A stretch of DNA of 41,462 nt, taken from Pleionea sp052032335. Lineage in GTDB: Bacteria; Pseudomonadota; Gammaproteobacteria; Enterobacterales; Kangiellaceae. The notes under the pieces were generated by a model, which had not been told where the DNA came from, made no database searches, and saw only the letters and a list, made by a program, of their open reading frames with translations. Both the position numbers and the translations under genes were made by a program. This document shows, piece by piece, positions 14,977 through 22,544 of the stretch (position 1 is the stretch's first letter; every line of letters starts with the position of its first letter). The stretch covers positions 1 to 41,462 of the forward strand of contig JBPEWV010000002.1 in NCBI GenBank assembly GCA_052032335.1, given 5' to 3'.

Positions 14977-17736
14977 TTAAAACTCGTACGACACACCCAA
15001 CATCATATTACGACCGTAAACCTGATGATCTCGGATCAGACGTTGGTCGTCACCGAAGTAGGTTTGAAATGGTTCGTCAGTAAGATTAGTGCCTTGCAAA
15101 AATACTGAAAGCCCTTCTAATTCGGTATGACCTGCATCACCGAAATCGTAAGCCACTTGCGCATCGAGCAAGGTTTCACTTTTCACATTAACCAATATAC
15201 GGGTCAAACTGATGGCGGTAACCTCACCCAAAAAGTCGGAACGATGACGCGCGCTGGTTCTCACCGACCAACCTCCGTTTTCATAGTAAGCGGTTAAGTT
15301 GGCCGTTTTTCTCGACAATCCTTCAATCGCAGTCATCGGCTCGCCCGGTTCTTTCTGCACCTCGCTATCGGTATAACCGTAGTTAGCAATCAAACCAAAC
15401 CCATCGAGCGAATCACTCAACATATTCATCGGTAAACTCAAGGTCAATTCAGCACCACTTAGGTGACCACCTGAGCTATTCATCGGTTGTGAATAGGTAC
15501 CGATGGTATCGGATGGATTGGTTCCTGGTATCACAAAGTCACTGAAGTCGACGAAAATCTGACCATCATAAACCCAGTTTTCGAAATGTTTGTAATACAC
15601 CGCGGCGGCAAAATAGCCTTCGTCGAAATATTTCTCGAAAGAGATGTCCAGGTTGTCGGAAATAATCGGCATTAATTCGGGATTACCGCCGCCTCCCTGG
15701 AATTCAGTTTGACCGCTAGGGCGATTGTCGTCGTATGAAAAACCAAAACTGGCGTTCATTTGATCCATCTGTGGTCGCGCTAAGGTTCGGGCCAGTCCGA
15801 CTCGCAACAACATGTCGTCTTGCAATTCGGTGGTCAGATTAATACTGGGTAAAACTTCGGTGTAACTGGCACCACCGGTATTCACCGTGGTCTGAACAAA
15901 CCCATCAACGCTGGCGACACCACTGCCGACGGAACTTTGATCAGTATCAACCACCTGCAAACCTATGTCACCACGTACCGGGTAATCGCCCAGCAGCGTA
16001 TCGACATTCAGTTTAAAATAAGCAGTAGTGACTTCTTCTGTTACATCCCACGAATTCGTCGCTCGAGAAGCAACCGTGGCATTTTCGCTGGTTTCTGTAT
16101 AGTAACCGGCATTGTACAAGCCAATGGCGTCGTAACTGATCATGTTACCCATACCCAGGAAACCCAGAGAGGTTGGCGCCAATAAATATTGTTGCGGAAC
16201 CGCTAACATTTGCGGATAAACGTCGAGTGTTAAGAAGTTTCCACTGTCACGTTTGAATTTATCCCGCTCAGAAATGTTCACACCGAACTCGAGCTGACTG
16301 AATAGATCGCTGTCGAGTTGTTTGCGCGCGCTTAAATCGATGGTAGTTAACTCATCTTGCACCCAGGGATTGTTGATAAAGCCGTCTTGACCATCACCCG
16401 GTACAGTCAAGCCGTTACCCCACGACAGGTTGCCGCCCAGAAGAATTATTGACGGATCGGCGTAATCGATGCTGGGATCAAAATTAGCACCGCGCGTGCC
16501 ATTCATGGTGAATCCGATGGTGTCACCAATGCCGTTTCCGCTTCCTCGTCCGGTTCCGGCATAAGTCTCCATGCCCCAGTCGGCTCGATCGGCTTTGGAA
16601 TAAGACAGATCCGCTTCGACTTCCCAGGCATTGTTTAAGGTAAATACGTTGTTTAAGCCAAAGGCTTGTAATTCGGCGTCGCGCAAGTTGATATCGTTGC
16701 GCACCTGAACAAAAGAATTGTTGATCCGCCCCTGAGTCACCAATCCATTACTGGTCGATAACACATCCACAGAATCATTGGACCAACCTTGTCCCCACCA
16801 CACAGGAATTTCAATGCCACGCAAAATTTGCTTGTCTTCAAAGTCGGAATAGAAAACATCAAACGTCATGGCATAGTCACTGTTAGGAACCCACTCCAAA
16901 ACAGCCATACCGCTAAGACGTTTCAACTCGCTGGAGCGAACGTAAGGTTTCGCACCGCCCAAAACCGAGTTGCCGTTACCATCGTCTGGATAGCCCCAGG
17001 CTTGCCAACGCTCCTCTTGATTCGGCGAGTCCATGGAGGTAATGTTCGCTGCAAAACCTAAGGTGTCGTCGGCAAATTGATCGATGTAAGTCGCGGAAAA
17101 ACGTGTACCCGTATCGTCACCGTCGGGGTTAAGATTGCCCAGGCTGTTGTTCTCATAGCGCGCATTGGCTTTGATGGTTTGCTCACCGTATTGCAACGGG
17201 CGGATGGTACGTAAATCGACAGTGCCCCCGATGCCTTGCGGCGCTGCCAGTGTGGCATTAGGTGTTTTATAAACCACCACTTCGTTAATCATTTCTGACG
17301 GATATTGATCAAACTCAACACCACGACTGTCGTTAATGGAAACCTGTTCGCGACCGTTCAAGGTGGTGGTATTAAAATCTGGGCCCATGCCGCGAATTGA
17401 AATCACATTCGCGCGTCCATCGAGACGCTGTGCTGCGACACCGGGCAAACGGGCCAATGATTCAGCAATACTGACATCGGGCAGTTTACCTATGTCTTCC
17501 GCCGAGAGTGTTTCAACCACAGAAGTTTGATTTTTCTTCATCGCTGCCGATTTTTGCAGCGACTCACGGAAACCACGGACAGTGACCGTAACTCCAGTCT
17601 TCTCATCTTTTACAACTTTTTCTGAATTGTTTTCTTGCGGCTCTTCGGCTTCGGCCGAAGCGGCTGGAAAAGACACAGCCATGGCACCACTGGCCAATAA
17701 GGCTAATGCAACTTGGCTTGGTTTAAATTTAATCAT
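14977..17736 (-). CDS. TonB-dependent receptor, maltodextrin uptake type
   Basis: A 919-residue outer-membrane receptor with signal peptide (cleavage near PAASA-EAEE), a TonB-box-like VTVTVRGFR (about 49-57), a plug with IGKLPDVSIAESLARLPG, RGMGPDFN and FDQYPSEM, and a barrel ending in LGVSYEF with the terminal aromatic residue expected for assembly by the BAM machinery. The plug is clearly related to that of the other receptor in the locus, but the barrels have diverged, so the two may prefer different glucan lengths or branching. GGGGAGG lies just before the ATG at 17736. A 150-nt leader carries a second operator-like site, and the promoter-operator unit matches that of the other receptor. 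A MalA-like role in maltodextrin import is inferred from the neighbours. Confidence 0.93.
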   Translation of the reverse strand: MIKFKPSQVALALLASGAMAVSFPAASAEAEEPQENNSEKVVKDEKTGVTVTVRGFRESLQKSAAMKKNQTSVVETLSAEDIGKLPDVSIAESLARLPGVAAQRLDGRANVISIRGMGPDFNTTTLNGREQVSINDSRGVEFDQYPSEMINEVVVYKTPNATLAAPQGIGGTVDLRTIRPLQYGEQTIKANARYENNSLGNLNPDGDDTGTRFSATYIDQFADDTLGFAANITSMDSPNQEERWQAWGYPDDGNGNSVLGGAKPYVRSSELKRLSGMAVLEWVPNSDYAMTFDVFYSDFEDKQILRGIEIPVWWGQGWSNDSVDVLSTSNGLVTQGRINNSFVQVRNDINLRDAELQAFGLNNVFTLNNAWEVEADLSYSKADRADWGMETYAGTGRGSGNGIGDTIGFTMNGTRGANFDPSIDYADPSIILLGGNLSWGNGLTVPGDGQDGFINNPWVQDELTTIDLSARKQLDSDLFSQLEFGVNISERDKFKRDSGNFLTLDVYPQMLAVPQQYLLAPTSLGFLGMGNMISYDAIGLYNAGYYTETSENATVASRATNSWDVTEEVTTAYFKLNVDTLLGDYPVRGDIGLQVVDTDQSSVGSGVASVDGFVQTTVNTGGASYTEVLPSINLTTELQDDMLLRVGLARTLARPQMDQMNASFGFSYDDNRPSGQTEFQGGGGNPELMPIISDNLDISFEKYFDEGYFAAAVYYKHFENWVYDGQIFVDFSDFVIPGTNPSDTIGTYSQPMNSSGGHLSGAELTLSLPMNMLSDSLDGFGLIANYGYTDSEVQKEPGEPMTAIEGLSRKTANLTAYYENGGWSVRTSARHRSDFLGEVTAISLTRILVNVKSETLLDAQVAYDFGDAGHTELEGLSVFLQGTNLTDEPFQTYFGDDQRLIRDHQVYGRNMMLGVSYEF

Positions 17737-17860
17737 TCGGGTTTCCTCCCCAGTCAGGAATAAGTAGCTCTAAAACTGTTATTGTTATCATTCATATTCT
17801 TTCTATGTTCTGACCGATTCATTTCGGAGAGAACTTTAAGTTACGCTAAAGGTTTAACAC

Positions 17861-17874
17861 TGCATACGTAACCA
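17861..17874. promoter_or_regulatory. Second operator-like site in the receptor leader
   Basis: TGCATACGTAACCA keeps the left half and the core of the locus palindrome but has a degraded right half. It would lie at about +12 to +25 of the predicted receptor transcript, 67 bp from the upstream operator, a position suited to repression. Confidence 0.55.
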
Positions 17875-17892
17875 TTTTTATTCAGCTTCATC

Positions 17893-17922
17893 ATCTTAAG
17901 TAATTGTTAATTGAACAAACAA
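17893..17922 (-). promoter_or_regulatory. Predicted promoter of the halogenase-linked TonB receptor
   Basis: On the minus strand TTGTTT (17922-17917), an 18-bp spacer and TAAGAT (17898-17893). The -10 is imperfect, but the spacing to the operator (5 bp) and the -35 sequence equal those of the other receptor promoter. Confidence 0.6.
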
Positions 17923-17927
17923 TGTTC

Positions 17928-17941
17928 TGCATACGTATTCA
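17928..17941. promoter_or_regulatory. LacI-type operator upstream of the halogenase-linked receptor
   Basis: TGCATACGTATTCA, identical to the sites at 13333 and 19789, lies 5 bp upstream of the predicted -35. Confidence 0.8.
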
Positions 17942-18081
17942 GTCAATAAATCACTGATATAGAGCGTTATTTATCCACTCGACTTGCGAAATATTAGGTG
18001 TTGATGATTTGATCAAGTTTTAGAAGCACGGTAAACATCTTGCTCGATGACCGATTCAGAGAAACTTAAAGAAAGGCAACG

Positions 18082-18116
18082 AAAAAAGGCCTTATGTAAG
18101 AATAACAACAGGCCTT
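18082..18116 (-). terminator. Terminator of the sugar permease gene
   Basis: AAGGCCT (18086-18092) pairs with AGGCCTT (18110-18116), with a 17-nt loop. The minus strand continues into six T. It lies about 40 bp past the permease stop. Confidence 0.65.
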
Positions 18117-18154
18117 AAATTACTTATTCATATAAATAACAATTGATCGTTCTC

Positions 18155-19666
18155 TTATGCGGGTTGCTTTACTCTCAAGGTCAACAAACCGGCCAACAGC
18201 ATGCTGGCGCCACCAATTACCAGAGCAAAAATGGGTTGGTTACCAAAGACTTTGGTGATCAGAAAACCGAGTATACTGGCCGCAAGAATTTGCGGTAGCA
18301 CGATAAAAAAGTTAAATATCCCCATATACAATCCCATCTTTTTAACCGGTAACGCGTTTGACAAGATGGCATAAGGCACTGAAAGGATCGAAGCCCAGGC
18401 AAATCCAACACCAATCATTGGAACAATTAACCACTTGGGATCTTTCACCAGCAAAAATGAAATAAATCCAAGTCCACCCAAACCCAGATTGATCATGTGT
18501 GCAATCTTTAAGTTGGTAAAACGCACCATGACCGGAATTAAAACTGCCGCGAAAACCGACGTTAAATTGTAAGTCGAAAAAAGAACACCCACCCAATCAG
18601 CTCCCTGATTAAAGGCCGCCGAACTGACGTCCGTTGTGCCATAGTGATAAGAAGTAATGGCAGAGGTCGTAAAGGTCCACATGGCAAACAAAGGAAACCA
18701 AGAAAAAAACTGAACAAAAGCCAGTTGCTTCATTGTGGTTGGCATGTGAAACAAGTCATTCATGACTTCAGAAAAACCATTCTTATCTTTTCGTATTGTC
18801 GCTAACCAACCGGCAATCAACTGACAGACTCCAAAGCAAATGAGGCCGATGGACAAGATAAACAGACTTTTGTCCAACTTTTCTATGAAATGGGCGATAA
18901 GGGCAGTCAACACACTTCCAAAAACAATCCACAAACCCGCGTCGCGCAGATATTGTCGTGCGGTACGGGTGTATTCATTGACTGCTAAATGTTGGTTTTC
19001 GCTCAACTCGGCTTCTTCAAAAGCCGCCAATTGTTCCGGACTGTATTCACGGGTTGAATAAACAGTCCACAAAACGGCGAGTAAAAACACCGCTCCGCCA
19101 GCATAAAATGCAAACTTTACCGAATCGGGAATCACACCCTCGGCGGCAGTATTACTAATCTCAAACCAGTTGGTCATCATCCAGGGCAATGCTGATGCGA
19201 TCACCGAAGCCACACCAATAAAAAAACTTTGCATAGCATAACCTAAAGGACGTTGCTTTCTTGGTAACATATCGCCGACAAACGCTCGAAACGGCTCCAT
19301 CGAAACATTAATCGACGCGTCCATAACCCAGAGCATACCGGCCGCAATCCATAAGGTTGGCGAGTTAGGCATGATGAATAAAGACACGCTGGCTGCGATG
19401 GCACCGTATAAAAAGTACGGACGACGTCGCCCCAGTTTGCTCCAGGTGTGATCGCTGAAATAACCAATGATCGGCTGCACCACCAACCCGGTAATGGGTG
19501 CCGCAACCCAGAGTATTGCCATATTGGAGTAATCAGCACCCAGTGTTTGAAAAATTCGACTGACATTCGCATTTTGCAGAGCAAACCCAAACTGGATCCC
19601 TAGAAACCCAAAACACATGTTCCAAATCTGTAAAAAATTAAGCGTGGGCTTCTGCATTGCGGTCAT
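18155..19666 (-). CDS. MFS sugar permease of the SLC45/GPH type (maltose or maltodextrin importer)
   Basis: A 503-residue inner-membrane transporter with about 12 hydrophobic segments. The opening region (NMCFGFLGIQFGFALQNANV) and the cytoplasmic loop SKLGRRRPYF are characteristic of the sucrose/maltose-transporter-like MFS branch (SLC45, plant SUT and bacterial GPH-like proteins) found in TonB-linked glucan loci. It probably carries maltose or short malto-oligosaccharides into the cytoplasm with protons. It is divergent from the cytoplasmic alpha-glucosidase that would use the imported sugar. A longer cytoplasmic loop lies mid-protein (about 212-240, Glu-rich). The ATG at 19666 has AGGA upstream, and the start codon itself is part of a CATACGTATG palindrome. 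Substrate is inferred from neighbours. Confidence 0.9.
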   Translation of the reverse strand: MTAMQKPTLNFLQIWNMCFGFLGIQFGFALQNANVSRIFQTLGADYSNMAILWVAAPITGLVVQPIIGYFSDHTWSKLGRRRPYFLYGAIAASVSLFIMPNSPTLWIAAGMLWVMDASINVSMEPFRAFVGDMLPRKQRPLGYAMQSFFIGVASVIASALPWMMTNWFEISNTAAEGVIPDSVKFAFYAGGAVFLLAVLWTVYSTREYSPEQLAAFEEAELSENQHLAVNEYTRTARQYLRDAGLWIVFGSVLTALIAHFIEKLDKSLFILSIGLICFGVCQLIAGWLATIRKDKNGFSEVMNDLFHMPTTMKQLAFVQFFSWFPLFAMWTFTTSAITSYHYGTTDVSSAAFNQGADWVGVLFSTYNLTSVFAAVLIPVMVRFTNLKIAHMINLGLGGLGFISFLLVKDPKWLIVPMIGVGFAWASILSVPYAILSNALPVKKMGLYMGIFNFFIVLPQILAASILGFLITKVFGNQPIFALVIGGASMLLAGLLTLRVKQPA

Positions 19667-19673
19667 ACGTATG
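19664..19673. promoter_or_regulatory. Operator core overlapping the permease start codon
   Basis: CATACGTATG is a perfect 10-bp palindrome equal to the operator core. The outer TG/CA bases are absent. The permease ATG is its last three bases on the minus strand. Confidence 0.5.
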
Positions 19674-19788
19674 TTCCTGGTTACGGCCGTTTAGGCTCTT
19701 ACTACCAATTAAATGAAGAAAGAATCGCTCATCAATATATAGAGCCAACCTGGAAGGGGGAAGTCCGTTGTTTGAATTCTTTTGTTTT

Positions 19789-19802
19789 TGCATACGTATT
19801 CA
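19789..19802. promoter_or_regulatory. LacI-type operator in the permease/alpha-glucosidase region
   Basis: TGCATACGTATTCA, identical to the two receptor operators. It lies 123 bp upstream of the permease start codon and 136 bp from the next operator. Confidence 0.75.
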
Positions 19803-19820
19803 ACCAATATTCTTCACCGT

Positions 19821-19865
19821 CATCAACCATTTGATCGTTCATCAACAATTGAAATATGGTTGATG
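19821..19865. repeat. CATCAAC direct and inverted repeats
   Basis: CATCAACCAT (19821-19830) has a perfect inverted copy at 19856-19865. TTCATCAAC (19838-19846) has a perfect inverted copy at 19859-19867. They share the element CATCAAC and lie between two LacI-type operators. Confidence 0.55.
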
Positions 19866-19924
19866 AATGGGTTGCATCAATCGCGGTTAAACTTTGTTGC
19901 GCCGAACCATAGGATTATTTTCAA

Positions 19925-19938
19925 TGCATACGTATGTA
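19925..19938. promoter_or_regulatory. LacI-type operator upstream of the alpha-glucosidase
   Basis: TGCATACGTATGTA carries the same palindromic core as the other sites. It ends 5 bp upstream of the predicted -35. Confidence 0.75.
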
Positions 19939-19943
19939 GATGT

Positions 19944-19973
19944 TTGTATTAAATTTCTCGGGTACAGTATTCT
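19944..19973 (+). promoter_or_regulatory. Predicted promoter of the cytoplasmic alpha-glucosidase
   Basis: TTGTAT (19944-19949), an 18-bp spacer and TATTCT (19968-19973). Both hexamers are imperfect. The call rests mainly on the fact that operator distance and spacer equal those of both receptor promoters. Confidence 0.6.
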
Positions 19974-20047
19974 TTCTGTCAAATAAACTCAACGATCAAC
20001 TCGCAACAATCACTAAGTGACGTTGTTGTCGGTACCGAGGATACAGA

Positions 20048-21676
20048 ATGTCAAATCAACAATGGTGGCGCGGCGCTGTCATTTACCAAGTTTATCCACG
20101 CAGTTTGATGGACACCAATGGCGATGGCATCGGTGATATCAAAGGTATTGTTGAAAAACTCGACTATATTGCCGATCTCGGTGTCGATGCTATTTGGGTA
20201 TCGCCTTTCTTTAAATCGCCGATGAAAGATTTCGGCTACGACATCAGTGATTATCGCGATATCGATCCAATCTTTGGCAACTTGGACGATTTTGACCAAT
20301 TGATTGAACAGGCGCACAAACGAAATATTAAAATTATTATTGACCAGGTGTTAAGTCATACCTCGGATCAACACGCCTGGTTTTTAGAAAGCCGCGAATC
20401 TGACAACAATGACAAATCCGACTGGTACGTCTGGGCTGATGCCAAAGACGATGGCACACAACCCAACAACTGGTTGTCTATCTTCGGCGGACCCGCATGG
20501 AAGTGGGAACCAAGACGAAAGCAATATTATTTGCATAACTTTTTGTCCAGTCAGCCTGATCTCAATTTTCATAACCCTGCGGTGCAACAGGCAGCGTTGG
20601 ATAATATCGAGTTCTGGTTAAAACGCGGAGTCGATGGTTTTCGACTCGATGCGATTAACTTTTGTTTTCACGACGCTGCTCTAAGAGATAATCCGCCCAA
20701 ACCTGAAAAAGAAAGAAAAGGTCGTGGGTTCAGTGAAGACAACCCTTATGCGTTTCAATACCATTATTACAACAATACGCAACCGGAGAACTTAGCGTTT
20801 ATCGAGCGTATCCGAGCTTTGCTGGATCACTATCCGGGGTCGGTTGCACTAGGAGAAATATCATCGGAAGACTCGCTTGCGACCATGGCGGAATACACGG
20901 CAGGGAATAATCGGCTGCATATGGGATACAGCTTCGAATTGCTGACCGAAGATTTTTCGGCGCGCTATATTCGCGAAACCGTCGAAACACTTGAATCCAA
21001 TATGACCGAAGGTTGGCCTTGTTGGGCGATCAGTAACCACGATGTCACGCGTGTGGTCAGTCGCTGGGGAAAAGAAAGCGATGCCCCCAGTATTACTAAT
21101 CAAAAAGCTAAGATGTTTACCGCGCTTCTGACTTCGTTACGTGGCTCTGTTTGCAGCTATCAAGGAGAAGAACTTGGCTTACCAGAAGCAGCTATTTCAT
21201 TCGAGCAATTACAAGACCCTTATGGCATCAATTTCTGGCCCAACTTCAAAGGTCGCGATGGTTGCCGAACGCCGATCCCATGGAGCAGCCAACAAACCAA
21301 TGCCGGGTTTTCTTCCGGTAAGCCTTGGCTGCCCGTTGCTAAAGAACACATTGAGCTGGCAGTAGACCAACAACTGAGCAGCGAACAATCGGTGTTAAAG
21401 GCGTTTCAGGAGTTTTTAGCCTGGCGAATCAATCAACCTGCCTTGATCTCGGGTTCCATCGAGTTTATGGATCTTGAAGAGCCGGTGCTTGGTTTTATTC
21501 GCCATTGTCCAGAACAAACCATCACTGCATTGTTTAATCTATCGAATGAAACCGTCAGCGTCACATTGGACCAAACGGCGATAAATGCGCCGATTAAATT
21601 TCAATGTGTAGAAACCGGTGCGATCGACAACGAACGAGTATCTCTGCCACCATACGGCTGCTTGTTCTTTGAATAA
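20048..21676 (+). CDS. Cytoplasmic GH13_23-like alpha-glucosidase
   Basis: A 542-residue GH13 oligo-1,4/1,6-glucosidase-type enzyme without signal peptide, so cytoplasmic. Catalytic residues are Asp201 in GFRLDAINF, Glu270 in ALGEI and Asp332 in SNHD. Region I reads DQVLSHTSDQHAWF. Motif wording, length and spacing fit the Halomonas HaG and Xanthomonas XgtA type (subfamily 23), which hydrolyse maltose and short oligosaccharides and can transfer glucosyl groups. A calcium-site-like DTNGDGIGD (22-30) is present. The ATG has GAGG 7 bp upstream. It would split sugar imported by the divergent permease to glucose. It has an operator-promoter unit like the receptors and its own bidirectional terminator. 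Confidence 0.94.
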   Translation: MSNQQWWRGAVIYQVYPRSLMDTNGDGIGDIKGIVEKLDYIADLGVDAIWVSPFFKSPMKDFGYDISDYRDIDPIFGNLDDFDQLIEQAHKRNIKIIIDQVLSHTSDQHAWFLESRESDNNDKSDWYVWADAKDDGTQPNNWLSIFGGPAWKWEPRRKQYYLHNFLSSQPDLNFHNPAVQQAALDNIEFWLKRGVDGFRLDAINFCFHDAALRDNPPKPEKERKGRGFSEDNPYAFQYHYYNNTQPENLAFIERIRALLDHYPGSVALGEISSEDSLATMAEYTAGNNRLHMGYSFELLTEDFSARYIRETVETLESNMTEGWPCWAISNHDVTRVVSRWGKESDAPSITNQKAKMFTALLTSLRGSVCSYQGEELGLPEAAISFEQLQDPYGINFWPNFKGRDGCRTPIPWSSQQTNAGFSSGKPWLPVAKEHIELAVDQQLSSEQSVLKAFQEFLAWRINQPALISGSIEFMDLEEPVLGFIRHCPEQTITALFNLSNETVSVTLDQTAINAPIKFQCVETGAIDNERVSLPPYGCLFFE

Positions 21677-21689
21677 AGAAAATACCGAT

Positions 21690-21719
21690 AAAAACGCCGG
21701 CATCATTGCCGGCGTTTTT
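21690..21719. terminator. Bidirectional terminator
   Basis: A perfect 12-bp stem AAAAACGCCGGC/GCCGGCGTTTTT with an ATCATT loop and T runs on both strands. It separates the alpha-glucosidase (+) from the converging membrane-protein gene (-). Confidence 0.92.
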
Positions 21720-21731
21720 ATTTGGGCCTGT

Positions 21732-22535
21732 TTAAAGCCCCATGACTTCTCTCTCGTTATGTTGCGCCATTCGCACATGCTGTGCTTGCCAAAACAAAAC
21801 CACGAAACGCATTCCTAATGCAATAACTATCGAAACCAGCAGCGCACTGATCGCGCCAAATTCAGGATCGCTTGAGAACCCCATTAACTGAACAGATAAC
21901 CAATTAATGATGGCCAGGGGAACAACCAATAATACTATCGCCACTAGAACCTGCATGACGTTTGTTTTAAAAACTGTCAGCGCTTTACGCAATGATTTCT
22001 TTTCGTCTCTGACCAGTATAATAAACGCATGGTTGAGTATCGACAAAGACATAAACCAGCCCAGTCCCATCAAAACAAAAGCCACACCCGACAACCAGGT
22101 AATATCTGGAATGGTCAGTAATGCCGGAATGAGTAACAAAATAACCGGAACAATTAACCACCTTAAAAATAATCCGATAGATTTTAATAAATACTCACCT
22201 GCGGCTGATAACCAAACACGAATCTGGCGACCGTCATTTTGCATGACTGAAAAGGTACCTGCCGTTAATGCAAGCTTGCCTATAAAAATAATCGGTACCA
22301 TCACAATAAACACCAGGAATGCATTGGATAAGGTTGTGTCCAGTTTCATCGAATCAATTAATAGCCCTACAAACTCAGAAGATCCCATTGGAGTTTGCGT
22401 CATATTGAAAGCAAAGCTGGATTCTCCAAATCGACGAATCAATAGTATAAACGGCAAGTAGAGCGCCAGCTCAATTAAAATGATACACAAAGGAATCCAC
22501 TTGAACTGCCAAACTAGCGATAATGCGCGCTTCAT
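21732..22535 (-). CDS. Polytopic membrane protein of unknown function
   Basis: A 267-residue protein with about six hydrophobic segments (roughly residues 12-34, 69-90, 114-138, 145-168, 192-213 and 228-248) and short polar loops. I do not recognise the family; the layout resembles generic integral membrane proteins of the DUF/YciC-like sort with short N-terminal Lys/Arg flank. The ATG at 22535 follows AAGGGGG, and the gene begins only 9 bp after the peptidase stop, so the two are surely co-transcribed and may act together, for example with the membrane protein as partner or substrate exporter for the peptidase. No function is assigned. Confidence 0.75.
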   Translation of the reverse strand: MKRALSLVWQFKWIPLCIILIELALYLPFILLIRRFGESSFAFNMTQTPMGSSEFVGLLIDSMKLDTTLSNAFLVFIVMVPIIFIGKLALTAGTFSVMQNDGRQIRVWLSAAGEYLLKSIGLFLRWLIVPVILLLIPALLTIPDITWLSGVAFVLMGLGWFMSLSILNHAFIILVRDEKKSLRKALTVFKTNVMQVLVAIVLLVVPLAIINWLSVQLMGFSSDPEFGAISALLVSIVIALGMRFVVLFWQAQHVRMAQHNEREVMGL

Positions 22536-22544
22536 AATGCCCCC

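Larger units (their letters stand above)
17737..18154. other. 418-bp intergenic region upstream of the TonB receptor
   Basis: It holds the receptor leader, two operator-like sites, the predicted receptor promoter and, near 18082-18116, the terminator of the permease gene. I see no small gene in it. Confidence 0.7.
19667..20047. other. 381-bp divergent control region between permease and alpha-glucosidase
   Basis: It contains two full operator-like palindromes, a set of CATCAAC repeats in both orientations (19821-19865), a promoter for the alpha-glucosidase and the permease leader. I see no open reading frame of note and did not find a convincing permease promoter with the geometry of the others. 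Confidence 0.7.

Noticed and set aside
21907..22461. Open frame of 184 codons antisense to the membrane protein
   Set aside because: Antisense to hydrophobic codons, no start signal, no recognisable domain.
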